A stretch of DNA of 64,000 nucleotides from Oligoflexia bacterium. Its GTDB lineage: Bacteria > Bdellovibrionota > UBA1018. Location: assembly GCA_903935335.1 (NCBI GenBank), contig CAIZRG010000006.1, forward strand, positions 62,001 through 126,000. The letters are read 5' to 3'. How positions within the stretch are numbered: position 1 is the first letter of the stretch; the number at the start of each line of letters is the position of its first letter. This document shows, one piece after another, positions 17,697-26,777 of the stretch. Made by a program: the position numbers and the translations under genes. The notes below the pieces were generated by a model that ran no database searches, was not told the origin of the DNA, and saw nothing but the letters and a program-made list of their open reading frames with translations.

Positions 17697-18668
17697 ATGA
17701 GCCTTTTTCTCTCTGGATTTACCCTAGTCCGCAATGGAGTTCTTTTTGATTACCCCTTTTTGGAATCTTTTCGATCCATGATTCCTCTTGTGGATGAGCT
17801 GGTCATCAACGTAGGCCTGGGAGATGATCTTACCCTAGAAAAAATCCATAAATTTGCCCAATCTGAAGGAAACGGGAAGGTTGTCCTCTTTGAAAGCGAT
17901 TGGGAAGTGGAAAATCCGGCTAAAAAAAAGGGGGGACAAATCCTCTCCGAACAAACAAACTTAGCCCTCCGAAAAACAAAAGGAGCTTGGTCGCTCTACC
18001 TTCAAGCTGACGAAATCCTCCACCAGGAGGACATCAACCGGATTCAATCTTCGCTGAAAGAAAGTCATTGCGATCCTAAAATTGAAGGCCTTCTCTTTGA
18101 TTATGTTCATTTTTATGGGTCTTTTGATGTCATTCAAAAAACTCGAAGTGCTTACCGAAGAGAAGTTCGGATCATTCGAAACAGCCCTGAAATAGAAAGT
18201 ATTGGGGATGCTCAGAGCTTCCGGAAAACTAATGGCGAGAAACTACGGGTCATTCACTCAGGAGCTCGTATTTTTCACTACGGCTGGGTAAGATCACCCC
18301 AGACCATGCGAGAAAAAACTTTTTTTATGGATCAACTTTACCATGGAACACCCAGCCCTGAAAATACTGAAAAAAGAATCCCCCATACAGGAGATAACTA
18401 TCGTTACAAACGAATTTGGGGGCTCCAATCTTTTCAAGGCAATCACCCTCAAGTAATGGAAAATCGAATTCAAAATAAAGGATGGCACTGGGATTTAAAA
18501 CATTCGCCTTTTATTTTTTCTTTAGGGGATTTCAAAAAAATGATTCTCGATATTTTTGAAAAACTCACAGGAATACGACTTTTTGAGTATCGAAGTTATC
18601 ACCTCATTCGAAAATCTTTCATGAAATGCCACCTCAATAAGCTCAAGAGTGAGATCTCAGACCTTTGA
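17697..18668 (+). CDS. glycosyltransferase-like protein (family 2-type fold)
   Basis: A 323-residue protein starting MSLFLSGFTLVRNGVLFDYP. The start ATG at 17697 gives the usual family N-terminus; the longer frame from 17580 overlaps the divergent gene. It has the features of a nucleotide-sugar transferase that surveys a short acceptor: DELVINVGLGDD near the start, a DxD-like acidic site LYLQADEILHQED (about 105-117), and a conserved aromatic HYGWVR segment. Membrane spans are absent. The sugar and acceptor are unknown; LPS-core or surface-glycan synthesis is inferred from the neighbours. Confidence 0.75.
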   Translation: MSLFLSGFTLVRNGVLFDYPFLESFRSMIPLVDELVINVGLGDDLTLEKIHKFAQSEGNGKVVLFESDWEVENPAKKKGGQILSEQTNLALRKTKGAWSLYLQADEILHQEDINRIQSSLKESHCDPKIEGLLFDYVHFYGSFDVIQKTRSAYRREVRIIRNSPEIESIGDAQSFRKTNGEKLRVIHSGARIFHYGWVRSPQTMREKTFFMDQLYHGTPSPENTEKRIPHTGDNYRYKRIWGLQSFQGNHPQVMENRIQNKGWHWDLKHSPFIFSLGDFKKMILDIFEKLTGIRLFEYRSYHLIRKSFMKCHLNKLKSEISDL

Positions 18669-19467
18669 GAGCATAAACTCTTCCTGTCCTTTTGACAGCT
18701 TGCAAAAGTTCTTCGTTTGCTTCTGTAAATTCTCGCCTAGGGTGCCAAACATGAAATTGAAGTGCAACTCCCTTCATGGACTTAATTTGAAGCCCCAGGT
18801 TTTGAAGTCTGACTTCGACATCCGTATCTTCCCTTCCGTAACCCTCGTAGGATTCATCAAAGCCATTGATTTCTTCAAGGACAGCACGGGGCAACGAATA
18901 ATTACACCCCTTTAAATCAGCAATTCGATTCATTCCTAAAAGAGCGCGAACTTTTGGGAAAGGAATCCGAATACTCCGATTGAAGTGTTGAGTCTCTTGG
19001 CGAAGCGCACTGAAAATGAAAGAACTCCGTGGATAATCCAAAAAACCCTCTGCAATCAAAGCAGGAGTCAGCTGGTCGGAAAAAAGCTCACCTAACTCGA
19101 CTCGACGACCCGCTAGATAAAACCCTTGTGTCTGGCCCTCAACATGGTCTTGAACAAAAGCTGGATGGGGGATACAATCTCCATCTAGAAAAATAGCAAC
19201 CTCCCCCTGAGCTTTTAATAAGGCCTGATTGAGAATGCGACACTTCCTAAAACCTTGATGGACTTGCCATATATGCTGCGTCCTAAAAAGACTGACTTTC
19301 TCTTGAAACTCTTGAATCACTCGCTTGGTTTCAGCGCCTGATCCATCGTCACAAAGAAAAAGCTCAAAATCTTTCAAAGTCTGCCTTTGAATTCCAGCTA
19401 AGACTAAAGCAAGATGTCTAGGCATTTCATAAGTTGTAACAAAGAGGGAAGCTTTCATGAGAGCCAT
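18643..19467 (-). CDS. family 2 glycosyltransferase
   Basis: A 274-residue GT-A fold enzyme. The N-terminal nucleotide site is SLFVTTYEMPRHLALVLAGI and FLCDDGSG. The metal-binding DxD is FLDGDCIPHP (about residue 95). A C-terminal galactosyltransferase-like segment NGFDESYEGYGREDTDVEVR carries the acceptor-side ED pair. Its 3' end overlaps the previous gene's 3' end by 26 bases. It probably adds a hexose to a surface glycan in the same cluster. Confidence 0.87.
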   Translation of the reverse strand: MALMKASLFVTTYEMPRHLALVLAGIQRQTLKDFELFLCDDGSGAETKRVIQEFQEKVSLFRTQHIWQVHQGFRKCRILNQALLKAQGEVAIFLDGDCIPHPAFVQDHVEGQTQGFYLAGRRVELGELFSDQLTPALIAEGFLDYPRSSFIFSALRQETQHFNRSIRIPFPKVRALLGMNRIADLKGCNYSLPRAVLEEINGFDESYEGYGREDTDVEVRLQNLGLQIKSMKGVALQFHVWHPRREFTEANEELLQAVKRTGRVYALKGLRSHS

Positions 19468-19530
19468 CTTTTCTCAATTTAAGAATTTTATACTAGTTTT
19501 TTGTCTCACAATCTTGGAATTTCTTAGAAC

Positions 19531-20301
19531 ATGAATCATTACCCTATCAGTGTTACTTTAATTACCTTGAATGAAGAAAAGAAGATTAGCCAAGCCATTG
19601 AAAGCGTGAAATGGGCAAGCGAAATCATTATTGTTGACTCTGGAAGTACAGATCAAACAGTGGCGATTGCTCAAAGTTTAGGAGCTCACGTGGTTCATCA
19701 CCCTTGGCCGGGATACGGACAACAAAAAAATTATGCTCAAAGATTAACCACCCAGGACTGGGTCCTGAATCTTGATGCAGATGAAGTTGTCTCTCCCGAA
19801 CTTGCTCAGGAAATTCAAAAAATGCTCTCAACCCCATCCGAATATCGGGGATTTTCGTTTCCAAGAAAAACTTTTTTTTTGGGCCGATGGATTCGATATG
19901 GAGGCTGGTATCCTAACCGACTGACTCGACTTGCCCATCGGAACTTTTCTGCTTGGAGTGAGCCGCATGTTCACGAAGAATTTCAAGTCCGAGGGAAAAT
20001 AGGTCGGCTCACTCAACCCTTGCTCCACTATGCTTTTGATTCGATTGAAGAACAAGTGCTCACGAATCTGAGATTCTCAAAGCTAGGGTCACAAGACCTA
20101 AAAGAAGCTGGACAGAAACCCAGTCGGACTCTTCTCATTTTAAAGCCCAGCTGGAAATTCATCGAAACATTTTTTATTAAAAGAGGCTTCCTAGATGGCT
20201 TGTCTGGATTTATCATCTCAATCAATGCAGCTCATAGTATGTTCCTCAAATATGCTAGTTTATTTGAAATGAGTCTTCGACATGAAAACTCTCATCATTG
20301 A
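19531..20301 (+). CDS. WaaE/KdtX-like LPS core glycosyltransferase
   Basis: A 256-residue family 2 glycosyltransferase. It starts SVTLITLNEEKKISQAIESV, with IIIVDSGSTDQTV and the DxD in LNLDADEVVSPEL. The region GYGQQKNYAQ and the later GGWYPNRLTRLAHR match the beta-1,4-glucosyltransferase WaaE/LgtF group that modifies the inner heptose of LPS core. The C-terminus has a weakly hydrophobic membrane-association helix. It overlaps the next gene by 20 bases. Confidence 0.87.
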   Translation: MNHYPISVTLITLNEEKKISQAIESVKWASEIIIVDSGSTDQTVAIAQSLGAHVVHHPWPGYGQQKNYAQRLTTQDWVLNLDADEVVSPELAQEIQKMLSTPSEYRGFSFPRKTFFLGRWIRYGGWYPNRLTRLAHRNFSAWSEPHVHEEFQVRGKIGRLTQPLLHYAFDSIEEQVLTNLRFSKLGSQDLKEAGQKPSRTLLILKPSWKFIETFFIKRGFLDGLSGFIISINAAHSMFLKYASLFEMSLRHENSHH

Positions 20302-20971
20302 CAACCACATGGACTTAGATTGCTGGGGTGCCCAAGACTTATGTCGTCTGGCACGTTTATCCACTCAGTCTACCCTTTATGTCAGACGGGCACCCGAACA
20401 AGATTTACCTGATCGTCCTGAAAGTTTTGACCGAGTTATTGTCTCTGGATCTAAAACCTCTGTATTAGAAAAAGCCCCCTGGATCAGCAAGCTCATTGAT
20501 TTTGTCAGAAAAACAGTGAATCAAAAAATCCCCTATCTAGGAGTGTGCTACGGACATCAGATTCTAGCTGCAGCACTGGGTGGACAAAGCTGTGTAAGGA
20601 GGTCCACACAGCCTGAATACGGCTGGACACAGATTCAGATTCTTGAGCCCTCTCCATTATTGAACGGATTGCCTTCCCCCTTCTTTAGTTTTTCAGCTCA
20701 TCAAGATGAAGTCTGGCCTTTGCCACAGGGAATGAAGCTTTTGGCAAACTCTGAACAATGCGCAGTTCAAGCTTACCAATTGAATGATCACCCTATTTTC
20801 GGAATCCAATTCCATCCAGAGCACACAGGGGATTATGCAAAGAAAATTTTTAAAAAAATGAAAAAACAAAAAGACTCACCTCCTCTACTCAATCCTAATC
20901 GAACGGATGAGCTCTATCGCCCAGAGTGGGGTGAAATTATTTTTAAGAATTTCCTTCAAAACAAAGATTAA
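20282..20971 (+). CDS. class I glutamine amidotransferase
   Basis: A 229-residue GuaA-type amidotransferase domain alone, with no synthetase partner. The nucleophile Cys89 lies in GVCYGHQILAAALGG and the His-Glu pair in QFHPEH. Such stand-alone proteins transfer or release ammonia from glutamine or gamma-glutamyl compounds; the substrate cannot be told from sequence. It starts 20 bases inside the WaaE-like gene and is followed by the flippase-like gene, so these are probably co-translated, perhaps for amination of a surface glycan. Confidence 0.85.
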   Translation: MKTLIIDNHMDLDCWGAQDLCRLARLSTQSTLYVRRAPEQDLPDRPESFDRVIVSGSKTSVLEKAPWISKLIDFVRKTVNQKIPYLGVCYGHQILAAALGGQSCVRRSTQPEYGWTQIQILEPSPLLNGLPSPFFSFSAHQDEVWPLPQGMKLLANSEQCAVQAYQLNDHPIFGIQFHPEHTGDYAKKIFKKMKKQKDSPPLLNPNRTDELYRPEWGEIIFKNFLQNKD

Positions 20972-20994
20972 CCTTATTTCTGGAGTTTTTCAAA

Positions 20995-21972
20995 ATGACT
21001 TCCCTAAAATATTCCTCTAAAATCATCCCTCTTTTAAAATTCATCTTAGTTGCTGGATTACTCTATTTTTTAATCCACAAAGGCTTTATCTCAGTCTCTG
21101 CGATCAGTCAGGCTCTTGCTCAATGGGAAAAAATAGCGCCTGCTATCTTTTTATTACTATTAACAACTCCACTGGGAGCACTTCGATGGCAATGGCTCCT
21201 TCAAGCACAAAATATTCAAATTCCGTGGTTAAAAACTTTGCAACTCACTTTGATCGGAAATTTTTTCAATATTGCGCTTCCTGGAGCTGTCAGTGGAGAT
21301 TTTGTCAAAGCCTACTATGTGGCTAAGCTTGTTCATGGAGAAAAAAGCCCGGCCCTAGGAAGTATCTTATTTGATCGAGTCGCTGGGGTTTCTGCTTTAG
21401 TCTTAGTCTCATCAGGAGCCATGATGATTGGACTTAGAACCTATTACCAATCCTCCTTATTTCAAGCCATCCAATTTCTCATGATGACAGCTGCTTGCAT
21501 CGTTTTAGTCTTTTATACTTATCTCTTCTTGGTCAAAGAAAGACAAGATCCACTGCTGAGACTCCTCAAAAAATTAGAAAAAAAATTATCATATATTTCA
21601 GCTCTGACTCGAGTCTATCGTAGCATGAGACATTACCATCATCATCGACTGACAGTGATCAAAGTCTTAGGTGCATCGATAGCCATTCATCTTTCAGTAG
21701 GTTGGAGTTGCCTGATTTTTGCCCAAACCTTAGGGGCTACTTCCTTACCTCTTCTTTCACTCTATGTGATTGTCCCCTTAGGCCTTTTAGTCACGGCTAT
21801 ACCGATTGCTCCAGGAGGAATAGGAACAGGAAACGTAGCCTTTCTTTATTTATTTCAACTCTTGGGGTGTGATCGTGGTGCAGATATTTACAGTCTCTTT
21901 GCTTTGCAGCAGATCCTCTTTAGTTGTCTTGGAGGCTTGGTTTATTTTCAGTTCCGACCCAAACAACTATGA
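20995..21972 (+). CDS. UPF0104 / lysylphosphatidylglycerol-synthetase-TM-like membrane protein
   Basis: A 325-residue integral membrane protein with about seven to eight hydrophobic spans. It has the family signature GALRWQWLLQAQNI followed by GNFFNIALPGAVSGDFVKAYY, and APGGIGTGNVAFLYLF near the end. Family members include the flippase part of MprF and AglD-like proteins, which move lipids or lipid-linked sugars. The position at the end of the glycan cluster suggests lipid or glycolipid translocation. No synthetase domain is attached. Confidence 0.85.
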   Translation: MTSLKYSSKIIPLLKFILVAGLLYFLIHKGFISVSAISQALAQWEKIAPAIFLLLLTTPLGALRWQWLLQAQNIQIPWLKTLQLTLIGNFFNIALPGAVSGDFVKAYYVAKLVHGEKSPALGSILFDRVAGVSALVLVSSGAMMIGLRTYYQSSLFQAIQFLMMTAACIVLVFYTYLFLVKERQDPLLRLLKKLEKKLSYISALTRVYRSMRHYHHHRLTVIKVLGASIAIHLSVGWSCLIFAQTLGATSLPLLSLYVIVPLGLLVTAIPIAPGGIGTGNVAFLYLFQLLGCDRGADIYSLFALQQILFSCLGGLVYFQFRPKQL

Positions 21973-21987
21973 AAATTCAAAATGAAA

Positions 21988-22696
21988 GCAACGTTTGCTG
22001 AGTCCTCCAAAAAGTTCTTTTTTCTTATTTGGCCCTCGCGGAACAGGAAAAACGACGTGGTTAAAAAATCATTTTTCTCAGGCACCTTCCCTTAACTTAC
22101 TTGACGAAGAGCAATACCAGCCTCTTCTCTATTCTCCTATTCTCCTATTCTCCAGGCAAATTCTATGAAGAACTCACACAGTACACAAACGGTTCGTGGA
22201 TCACTGTCGATGAGATTCAGAATTAGCTTTTCGCCTACCCGCTTTTGAATCTAACCTCAGGGTCAGAGAGAAAAGGCATCCAAAATTTTATTGGACCGAT
22301 TCGGGACTGCTCCGAGCAGTGAAAAAAAATCTTCATAGACCGACTCAGAACGAATGGGGAGCGCTCTTTGAGGGTTTCATTTTCATGCTGCTCTGTTTTC
22401 AACGGGATACTTTTCAAGAGATCGACGACATTTCTTACTGGTCACCGGCTGAAACTAAACTGACAGAAGTGGATTTTCTGGTTCAAAAAGGTCCTGAAGA
22501 AATTGCAATTCAAGTAAAAAGCACAACTTGTCTTCGACCTGAACACCTATTGGGCCTGCAGGCTATTTCTCAACTGAAAGGCCTGACTAGAAAAATGATT
22601 GTCTATTTAGGAAAAGAAAAGCTGATGAAAGAGGGCGGAATCGAAGTCCTGCCTTTTGAAAAGTTTGTTGACGAACTCAAGTTGAAACGTATTTAA
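21988..22696 (+). pseudogene. broken AAA (AAA_14/DUF4143) ATPase
   Basis: Three pieces of one protein are still readable. The first is an N-terminal P-loop segment (SSFFLFGPRGTGKTTWLKNHFS...LNLLDEEQYQPLL). The second is a short piece GKFYEELTQYTNGSWITVDEIQ in another frame. The third is the C-terminal DUF4143 part from about 22220 (FESNLRVREKRHPKFYWTDSGL ... EVDFLVQKGPEEIAIQVKS). The first frame change coincides with three tandem copies of TATTCTCC (22134-22157); one copy would restore the frame. A TAG stop and a deletion of the middle of the protein (the Walker B/sensor part) separate the second and third pieces. The start codon is also lost or is a TTG. Such ATPases are commonly mobile accessory genes. 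Confidence 0.75.
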
Positions 22697-22699
22697 AAG

Positions 22700-23875
22700 G
22701 TGGAGGAAGAGAACCTCTTTGGCATAGAACTCGCTACACTTTCTAGAGATATGTTTGAACTTCGTCCCTTCCAAAAAGAAGCCCTTGAAGCTCTCAACGC
22801 TTCGCTTAAAAACCATCATTTGATCTGCATTGCTCCCACAGGCTCCGGCAAAAGCCTGATTTATGAACAAGCTGTTGCTACAGGCAATTACAGAATGATC
22901 CTCATTTCTCCACTCATCGCTTTAGCCAGACAACAATTTGAAAAACTTTCTAAAAACCACATTCCAGTCACTTTAGGAGCAGGGGGATCACCCTCAGGCC
23001 CTCCACAGACAAGGGCTGGAACTTGGATCATTAGTCCGGAAATCCTAAGTTTTTCATCCCGACAGCATTCTCTTCGTCAATGGAAACCTAACCTACTCGT
23101 TGTCGATGAATGCCACTGTCTGTGGGAATGGGGGGACCACTTCAGAACTTCTTTTTCTCAAATTCCAGACCTTTTAAAACACTATTCAATTCCAAAAAGC
23201 TTATGGCTCACCGCGACTCTTCCTTATGAAGCCCGCTGCAAACTCAGAGAAGTTCTTCCACAACCTCTCACTGAAATTGGATCATTTGATCTTCCTTCAA
23301 ATTTATTTCTATCTTTGAAAAAAGTTCCTTGGAAAAATCGTGCAGAGGCACTGCTTCATTTCCTTCAACAAAGAACAGATTCAGGAATCGTTTTTGTTTC
23401 AACTCGAGAAGGTGCTGAGCGAGTCACCCGAATCCTTGAATCAACTGGAAAAAATATTATTACTTATCATGGCGGAATGTCGAGAGAAGAAAGAAAAAAT
23501 GCTGAAAAACTGGTCTCTCAAAAAATTCCTGAAATAGTGGTTGCTACCTCTGCCTTCGGAATGGGTATGGATTACCCACAGTTGAGTTATATCGCACTTT
23601 GGCAAGCCCCCACTTCCCTCCTGTCTCTTGTCCAAATCATCGGCCGAGTCGGCAGAAATCGCCTCAAAAAGGGTGAGGCTATTGTCTTATGGGATTTGGA
23701 AGACTTTCATTTACTGGAGTGGACTATTCAAAATTCCGAAAAAAGAAGACTAGAACTCTTCAAAGTTCTTGATTTTTTAAGCTCCAATGGATGCCGAAAA
23801 GCAAAATTAAAACTTTACTTTGATAAAATTCATGACTCTCCTTGTAGAGATTCCTGCGATTTTTGCTGCCACTAA
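22700..23875 (+). CDS. RecQ-like ATP-dependent DNA helicase
   Basis: A superfamily 2 helicase of 391 residues. Motif I is APTGSGKS, motif II is DECH, motif III is TATLP, motif VI is GRVGRNR, and a C-terminal Cys-rich zinc-binding end CRDSCDFCC matches the RecQ zinc subdomain. Winged-helix and HRDC domains are missing, so it is a short RecQ form. The listed start is a GTG with poor ribosome-binding context, and the ATG at 22751 (MFELRPFQKEALEAL) is a good alternative. It follows the broken ATPase by four bases and is outside the glycan operon. Confidence 0.85.
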   Translation: MEEENLFGIELATLSRDMFELRPFQKEALEALNASLKNHHLICIAPTGSGKSLIYEQAVATGNYRMILISPLIALARQQFEKLSKNHIPVTLGAGGSPSGPPQTRAGTWIISPEILSFSSRQHSLRQWKPNLLVVDECHCLWEWGDHFRTSFSQIPDLLKHYSIPKSLWLTATLPYEARCKLREVLPQPLTEIGSFDLPSNLFLSLKKVPWKNRAEALLHFLQQRTDSGIVFVSTREGAERVTRILESTGKNIITYHGGMSREERKNAEKLVSQKIPEIVVATSAFGMGMDYPQLSYIALWQAPTSLLSLVQIIGRVGRNRLKKGEAIVLWDLEDFHLLEWTIQNSEKRRLELFKVLDFLSSNGCRKAKLKLYFDKIHDSPCRDSCDFCCH

Positions 23876-24042
23876 AATACATTTTCTTGAAAACTTAACG
23901 CAGAAGCATTAATATAAATTTTTGGAATAAATTAATTTTTCTAAATAAAAAATAGTTTTTTTCCGTTTTATATTAGTGATGTAATTTATATATTTTAATA
24001 TAAGTCAACAAAGAGTAACTTTTATGAATCTGTTCTATAGCT

Positions 24043-24075
24043 CTCAAAAAAATATTTTTGAGTTAAAATCAAAAT
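24043..24075. repeat. 33-bp dispersed AT-rich element, copy A
   Basis: Begins CTCAAAAAAATATTTTTGAG, a perfect 8-bp inverted repeat with a 4-base loop, followed by gttaaaatcaaaat. Similar sequences occur at 25421-25453 and 43458-43490 (27-28 of 33 bases shared pairwise). This copy lies in the 295-bp AT-rich gap 23876-24170 upstream of the C11 protease gene, where no coding potential was seen. Confidence 0.4.
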
Positions 24076-24170
24076 TTTTATATTTTAATAATATTGTTTA
24101 CTTAGAGTTGATTCAGAACTTATTATTCTTAAGCACTTAAAGAAAAGTGCAAAAAATAAAGGAGACTCCG

Positions 24171-25403
24171 GTGAAAAAAATATTAATCCTTTTTGGATTT
24201 TTTTTTATTTTATTAACTATTCCTCTCTATTCCTCAAAAGCTATGATTACAAATGATGCGGCTCAATCTGCGGCTAAAGAGTGGACATTCCTTGTTTTTT
24301 TAAATGGAAACAACAACCTTGATCCTCATGGAAAAGCAAACATCGAGCAAATGAAGCAAGTTGGTTCAACAGAAGAAATTAATGTTGTTGTTCAGTGGGC
24401 TAGCTTAGAAAGAGGTAAAACAGAAAGAATACTGATCACAAAAGAGACCGATATACAACAAAGCAGTGCTGCTGCTATTCACGATATGGGCTCTGTAGAT
24501 ATGGGAAGCTGGGAAAGCTTAGTTGATTTTGTTCGCTGGGGAGTTGAAAACTATCCTGCAAAACATTATTTTTTAGACCTCTGGGACCATGGAAGTGGCT
24601 GGCATGCAGTTAAAATGGTTTTCAACATAGAAGCTATGAGTCTCTTCCCCTTAAATATTAGCTGGGATGAGAAAAGCCGAAATCATATGACAACTCATCA
24701 GTTAGGCATGGCACTTGAAGAATCTTCTAAAATTATTGGCCATAAAATTGACTTATATGGAAGTGATGCCTGTATGATGGCAATGGCAGAAATTGCAGAT
24801 CAAGTTGAAAACGCAGTTCAAATTTTTGTTGGCTCAGAAGAAATAGAGCCAGGCTCTGGATGGCCTTATCACACCTTTTTACAGCGTTGGACGAATCAGC
24901 CTTATTCTTCTGCAGTTGAAGTGAGCAAGATGCTTACTGAAGAATATATTAAATCTTATATCGAACTCTCAAGTAAAAGAGTGGGAGTTACTTTTTCAGC
25001 TTTTAATTTAGAAAAAATGAATCTCTTGAATGATTCAATTACTCACCTAAAAAATGGATTAATAGGACTAGGTACTTCGGCAAGATTAAAACTTTTAAGC
25101 GCTGCAAAAAAAGCTCAAGGATTTACCTATAGTGATTATAAAGACCTACTTGATTTTATCAATTTACTTGAATCCGCTCAAATCGAGAATTTAGACAAAA
25201 AAGTCACTGAAGATGTTCGAAATGCAATTCAAGAGTTCGTTGTCATCAATCAAACTACCCCTCAATTAAGCAGGGCTCATGGTCTTTCTATTTGGCTACC
25301 TACATACTCAAGTACCTATGAAATGAACTCAGATCGTTACAAGACACTTAACTTCCATAAGCACACCCAATGGGGTGACTTTATAGAATTTCTTTTGGAT
25401 TAA
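24171..25403 (+). CDS. secreted clostripain-family (C11) cysteine peptidase
   Basis: Caspase-fold cysteine protease exported through the Sec route. I start at the GTG at 24171, which has AAAGGAGA six bases before it; the GTG at 24147 has none. The signal peptide is KKILILFGFFFILLTIPLYSS. The fold is recognised by TFLVFLNGNNNLD, by the catalytic His in DLWDHGSGWH and by the catalytic Cys in LYGSDACMMAMAE. Total length is 411 residues. C11 enzymes cleave after Arg or Lys and many are self-processing. It is followed 35 bp later by an exported PRTase-like gene and belongs to an AT-rich island unlike the neighbouring core genes. Confidence 0.88.
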   Translation: MKKILILFGFFFILLTIPLYSSKAMITNDAAQSAAKEWTFLVFLNGNNNLDPHGKANIEQMKQVGSTEEINVVVQWASLERGKTERILITKETDIQQSSAAAIHDMGSVDMGSWESLVDFVRWGVENYPAKHYFLDLWDHGSGWHAVKMVFNIEAMSLFPLNISWDEKSRNHMTTHQLGMALEESSKIIGHKIDLYGSDACMMAMAEIADQVENAVQIFVGSEEIEPGSGWPYHTFLQRWTNQPYSSAVEVSKMLTEEYIKSYIELSSKRVGVTFSAFNLEKMNLLNDSITHLKNGLIGLGTSARLKLLSAAKKAQGFTYSDYKDLLDFINLLESAQIENLDKKVTEDVRNAIQEFVVINQTTPQLSRAHGLSIWLPTYSSTYEMNSDRYKTLNFHKHTQWGDFIEFLLD

Positions 25404-25420
25404 AAAATTAAAAAATAACG

Positions 25421-25453
25421 CTCAAGAAAATATTTTTATGTCAAAATTCAAAT
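25421..25453. repeat. 33-bp dispersed AT-rich element, copy B
   Basis: Reads ctcaagaaaatatttttatg then tcaaaattcaaat, similar to copies A and C. It includes the ATG of the PRTase-like gene (25438), so part of the N-terminal coding sequence belongs to the element. No Shine-Dalgarno is visible before that ATG. Confidence 0.35.
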
Positions 25454-26499
25454 ATTCATATCCTAAAAGATATTCTATTGAACACTTGCTGAAAAAGATT
25501 AGCTCCGATATCTCCATCTTTTCTTTATTTTATAGGATTTTTTATTTTTTTATTCTATTTTTACCTTCTCTTTCATTTTCAGAAACAGGGAAAACAGAAT
25601 TTGATAGTATTCAAAAAGTGGCTCAGTACATTCTAAATAATTACCCTAAAAATAAAACGGTTTATATTGGAGTTGGAAGATCTCCCGTTCCTGTCATTGC
25701 TTATTTGCAAACAGAGGAAGGCACACTGACTCAAAACTTACCTCTATCCAATTTTCGATACAACCTTTCAAAATATCCCAAACTCGATTCAGAAGAGAGT
25801 TTAAGACTTTACTCCCATTTTAATAACTACTTTCCATCCGAATCTAAGCTTCTTGGGAGAAATGAAATTTTGCTCATTGATTATTCTGTGACTGGAAAAA
25901 CACTTACCTCAACCCAAGAGCACCTTGATCAGTATTTTAAAGTCTATCAAAAAAAAATCTCTAAAATTCATGCTCTTGGTATTGCGAGCCAGCAAAATGA
26001 AAATAAACTCAAATCTCTCTCACCCAGTCTGGATGTTTTCATCTTAAATGGGTATCCTTCACTATATCTCAACCTAGATCAATTTGATCCATTCTTGTTT
26101 ATGATGGCTTTTGAACTTTATAAAGATCGAGCTGAATTTGAAGGTTTTAATATTAAGAATCCTAGACAACTTAGACCTAGGAAGAAATATGAAGACTATG
26201 TCCTAGAAATAAAATCATCTAAATTAAAACATCTTCTAGGCTTATTGAATGATGAGTGGACTCAGGGTTTATTTGAATTCTTTTGTCAGCCTAAAAAATA
26301 CGAATTTGAAAACTCTCTCCTGAATCAATGGGTTGATAAACTTTCAGACTTCGAGTTTATCGGGATGATTAACACCATAATCACTAAAATTGTTGATGGG
26401 AATCGCTTAGAAAATCGAAAATCTGAGATTTTTTTAGAATATAAAAATAGATCCTGTAACCCAAAGGACTCCATTCTCACTCAATGCAAAGTGATGTAG
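25438..26499 (+). CDS. exported phosphoribosyltransferase-like protein of unknown function
   Basis: A 353-residue protein. The N-terminus is basic, then a long hydrophobic segment (about 27-48) ends SLSFSE, suggesting export or a single membrane anchor. After it, TVYIGVGRSPVPVIAYL and ILLIDYSVTGKTL match the substrate and PRPP-loop patterns of the type I phosphoribosyltransferase fold. The usual adjacent acidic pair is D-Y rather than D-D. The C-terminal 120 residues are helical with no recognised motif. A PRTase-like domain outside the cytoplasm has no ordinary salvage role. It follows the secreted C11 protease. The start ATG has no Shine-Dalgarno. Confidence 0.6.
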   Translation: MSKFKYSYPKRYSIEHLLKKISSDISIFSLFYRIFYFFILFLPSLSFSETGKTEFDSIQKVAQYILNNYPKNKTVYIGVGRSPVPVIAYLQTEEGTLTQNLPLSNFRYNLSKYPKLDSEESLRLYSHFNNYFPSESKLLGRNEILLIDYSVTGKTLTSTQEHLDQYFKVYQKKISKIHALGIASQQNENKLKSLSPSLDVFILNGYPSLYLNLDQFDPFLFMMAFELYKDRAEFEGFNIKNPRQLRPRKKYEDYVLEIKSSKLKHLLGLLNDEWTQGLFEFFCQPKKYEFENSLLNQWVDKLSDFEFIGMINTIITKIVDGNRLENRKSEIFLEYKNRSCNPKDSILTQCKVM

Positions 26500-26553
26500 T
26501 GTTTATAAAGTTCTGGCAATTTTCTGGCAAACCGAGTGGAAAATGAGGCTCGG

Positions 26554-26775
26554 TTACGCCACGATCTTCTCCCACTTCACATTGGGCTTACGCTTCTCGT
26601 TCGCACATTGCTTGAGGTACAAATTGATGAGGACTTGGTAGGCAATACCACTTTCGGTGGCAAGCTCCTTGAAATACTCCACGGTTTCCTGGTCAAGCCG
26701 GATTGTGACCTGTCTCTTGAGTCGCTTTGCGTAGGGGTTCTTCTTAGATTTGGAGAAATCGTATTCTTTCCTCAT
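26554..26775 (-). CDS. brnA: BrnA/CopG-type antitoxin
   Basis: A 73-residue ribbon-helix-helix protein. The middle QVTIRLDQETVEYFKELATE and the tail AYQVLINLYLKQCANEK are typical of BrnA-family antitoxins, which bind the BrnT toxin and repress their own operon. The ATG at 26775 is two bases from the stop of the upstream brnT remnant, so both were one operon read on the minus strand. The opposite-strand frame over the same bases is a shadow. Confidence 0.85.
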   Translation of the reverse strand: MRKEYDFSKSKKNPYAKRLKRQVTIRLDQETVEYFKELATESGIAYQVLINLYLKQCANEKRKPNVKWEKIVA

Positions 26776-26777
26776 TT

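Noticed and set aside
22134-22157. TATTCTCC repeat as an active phase-variation switch
   Set aside because: The gene also has an in-frame stop and a large deletion downstream, so restoring this frame would not give a working protein.
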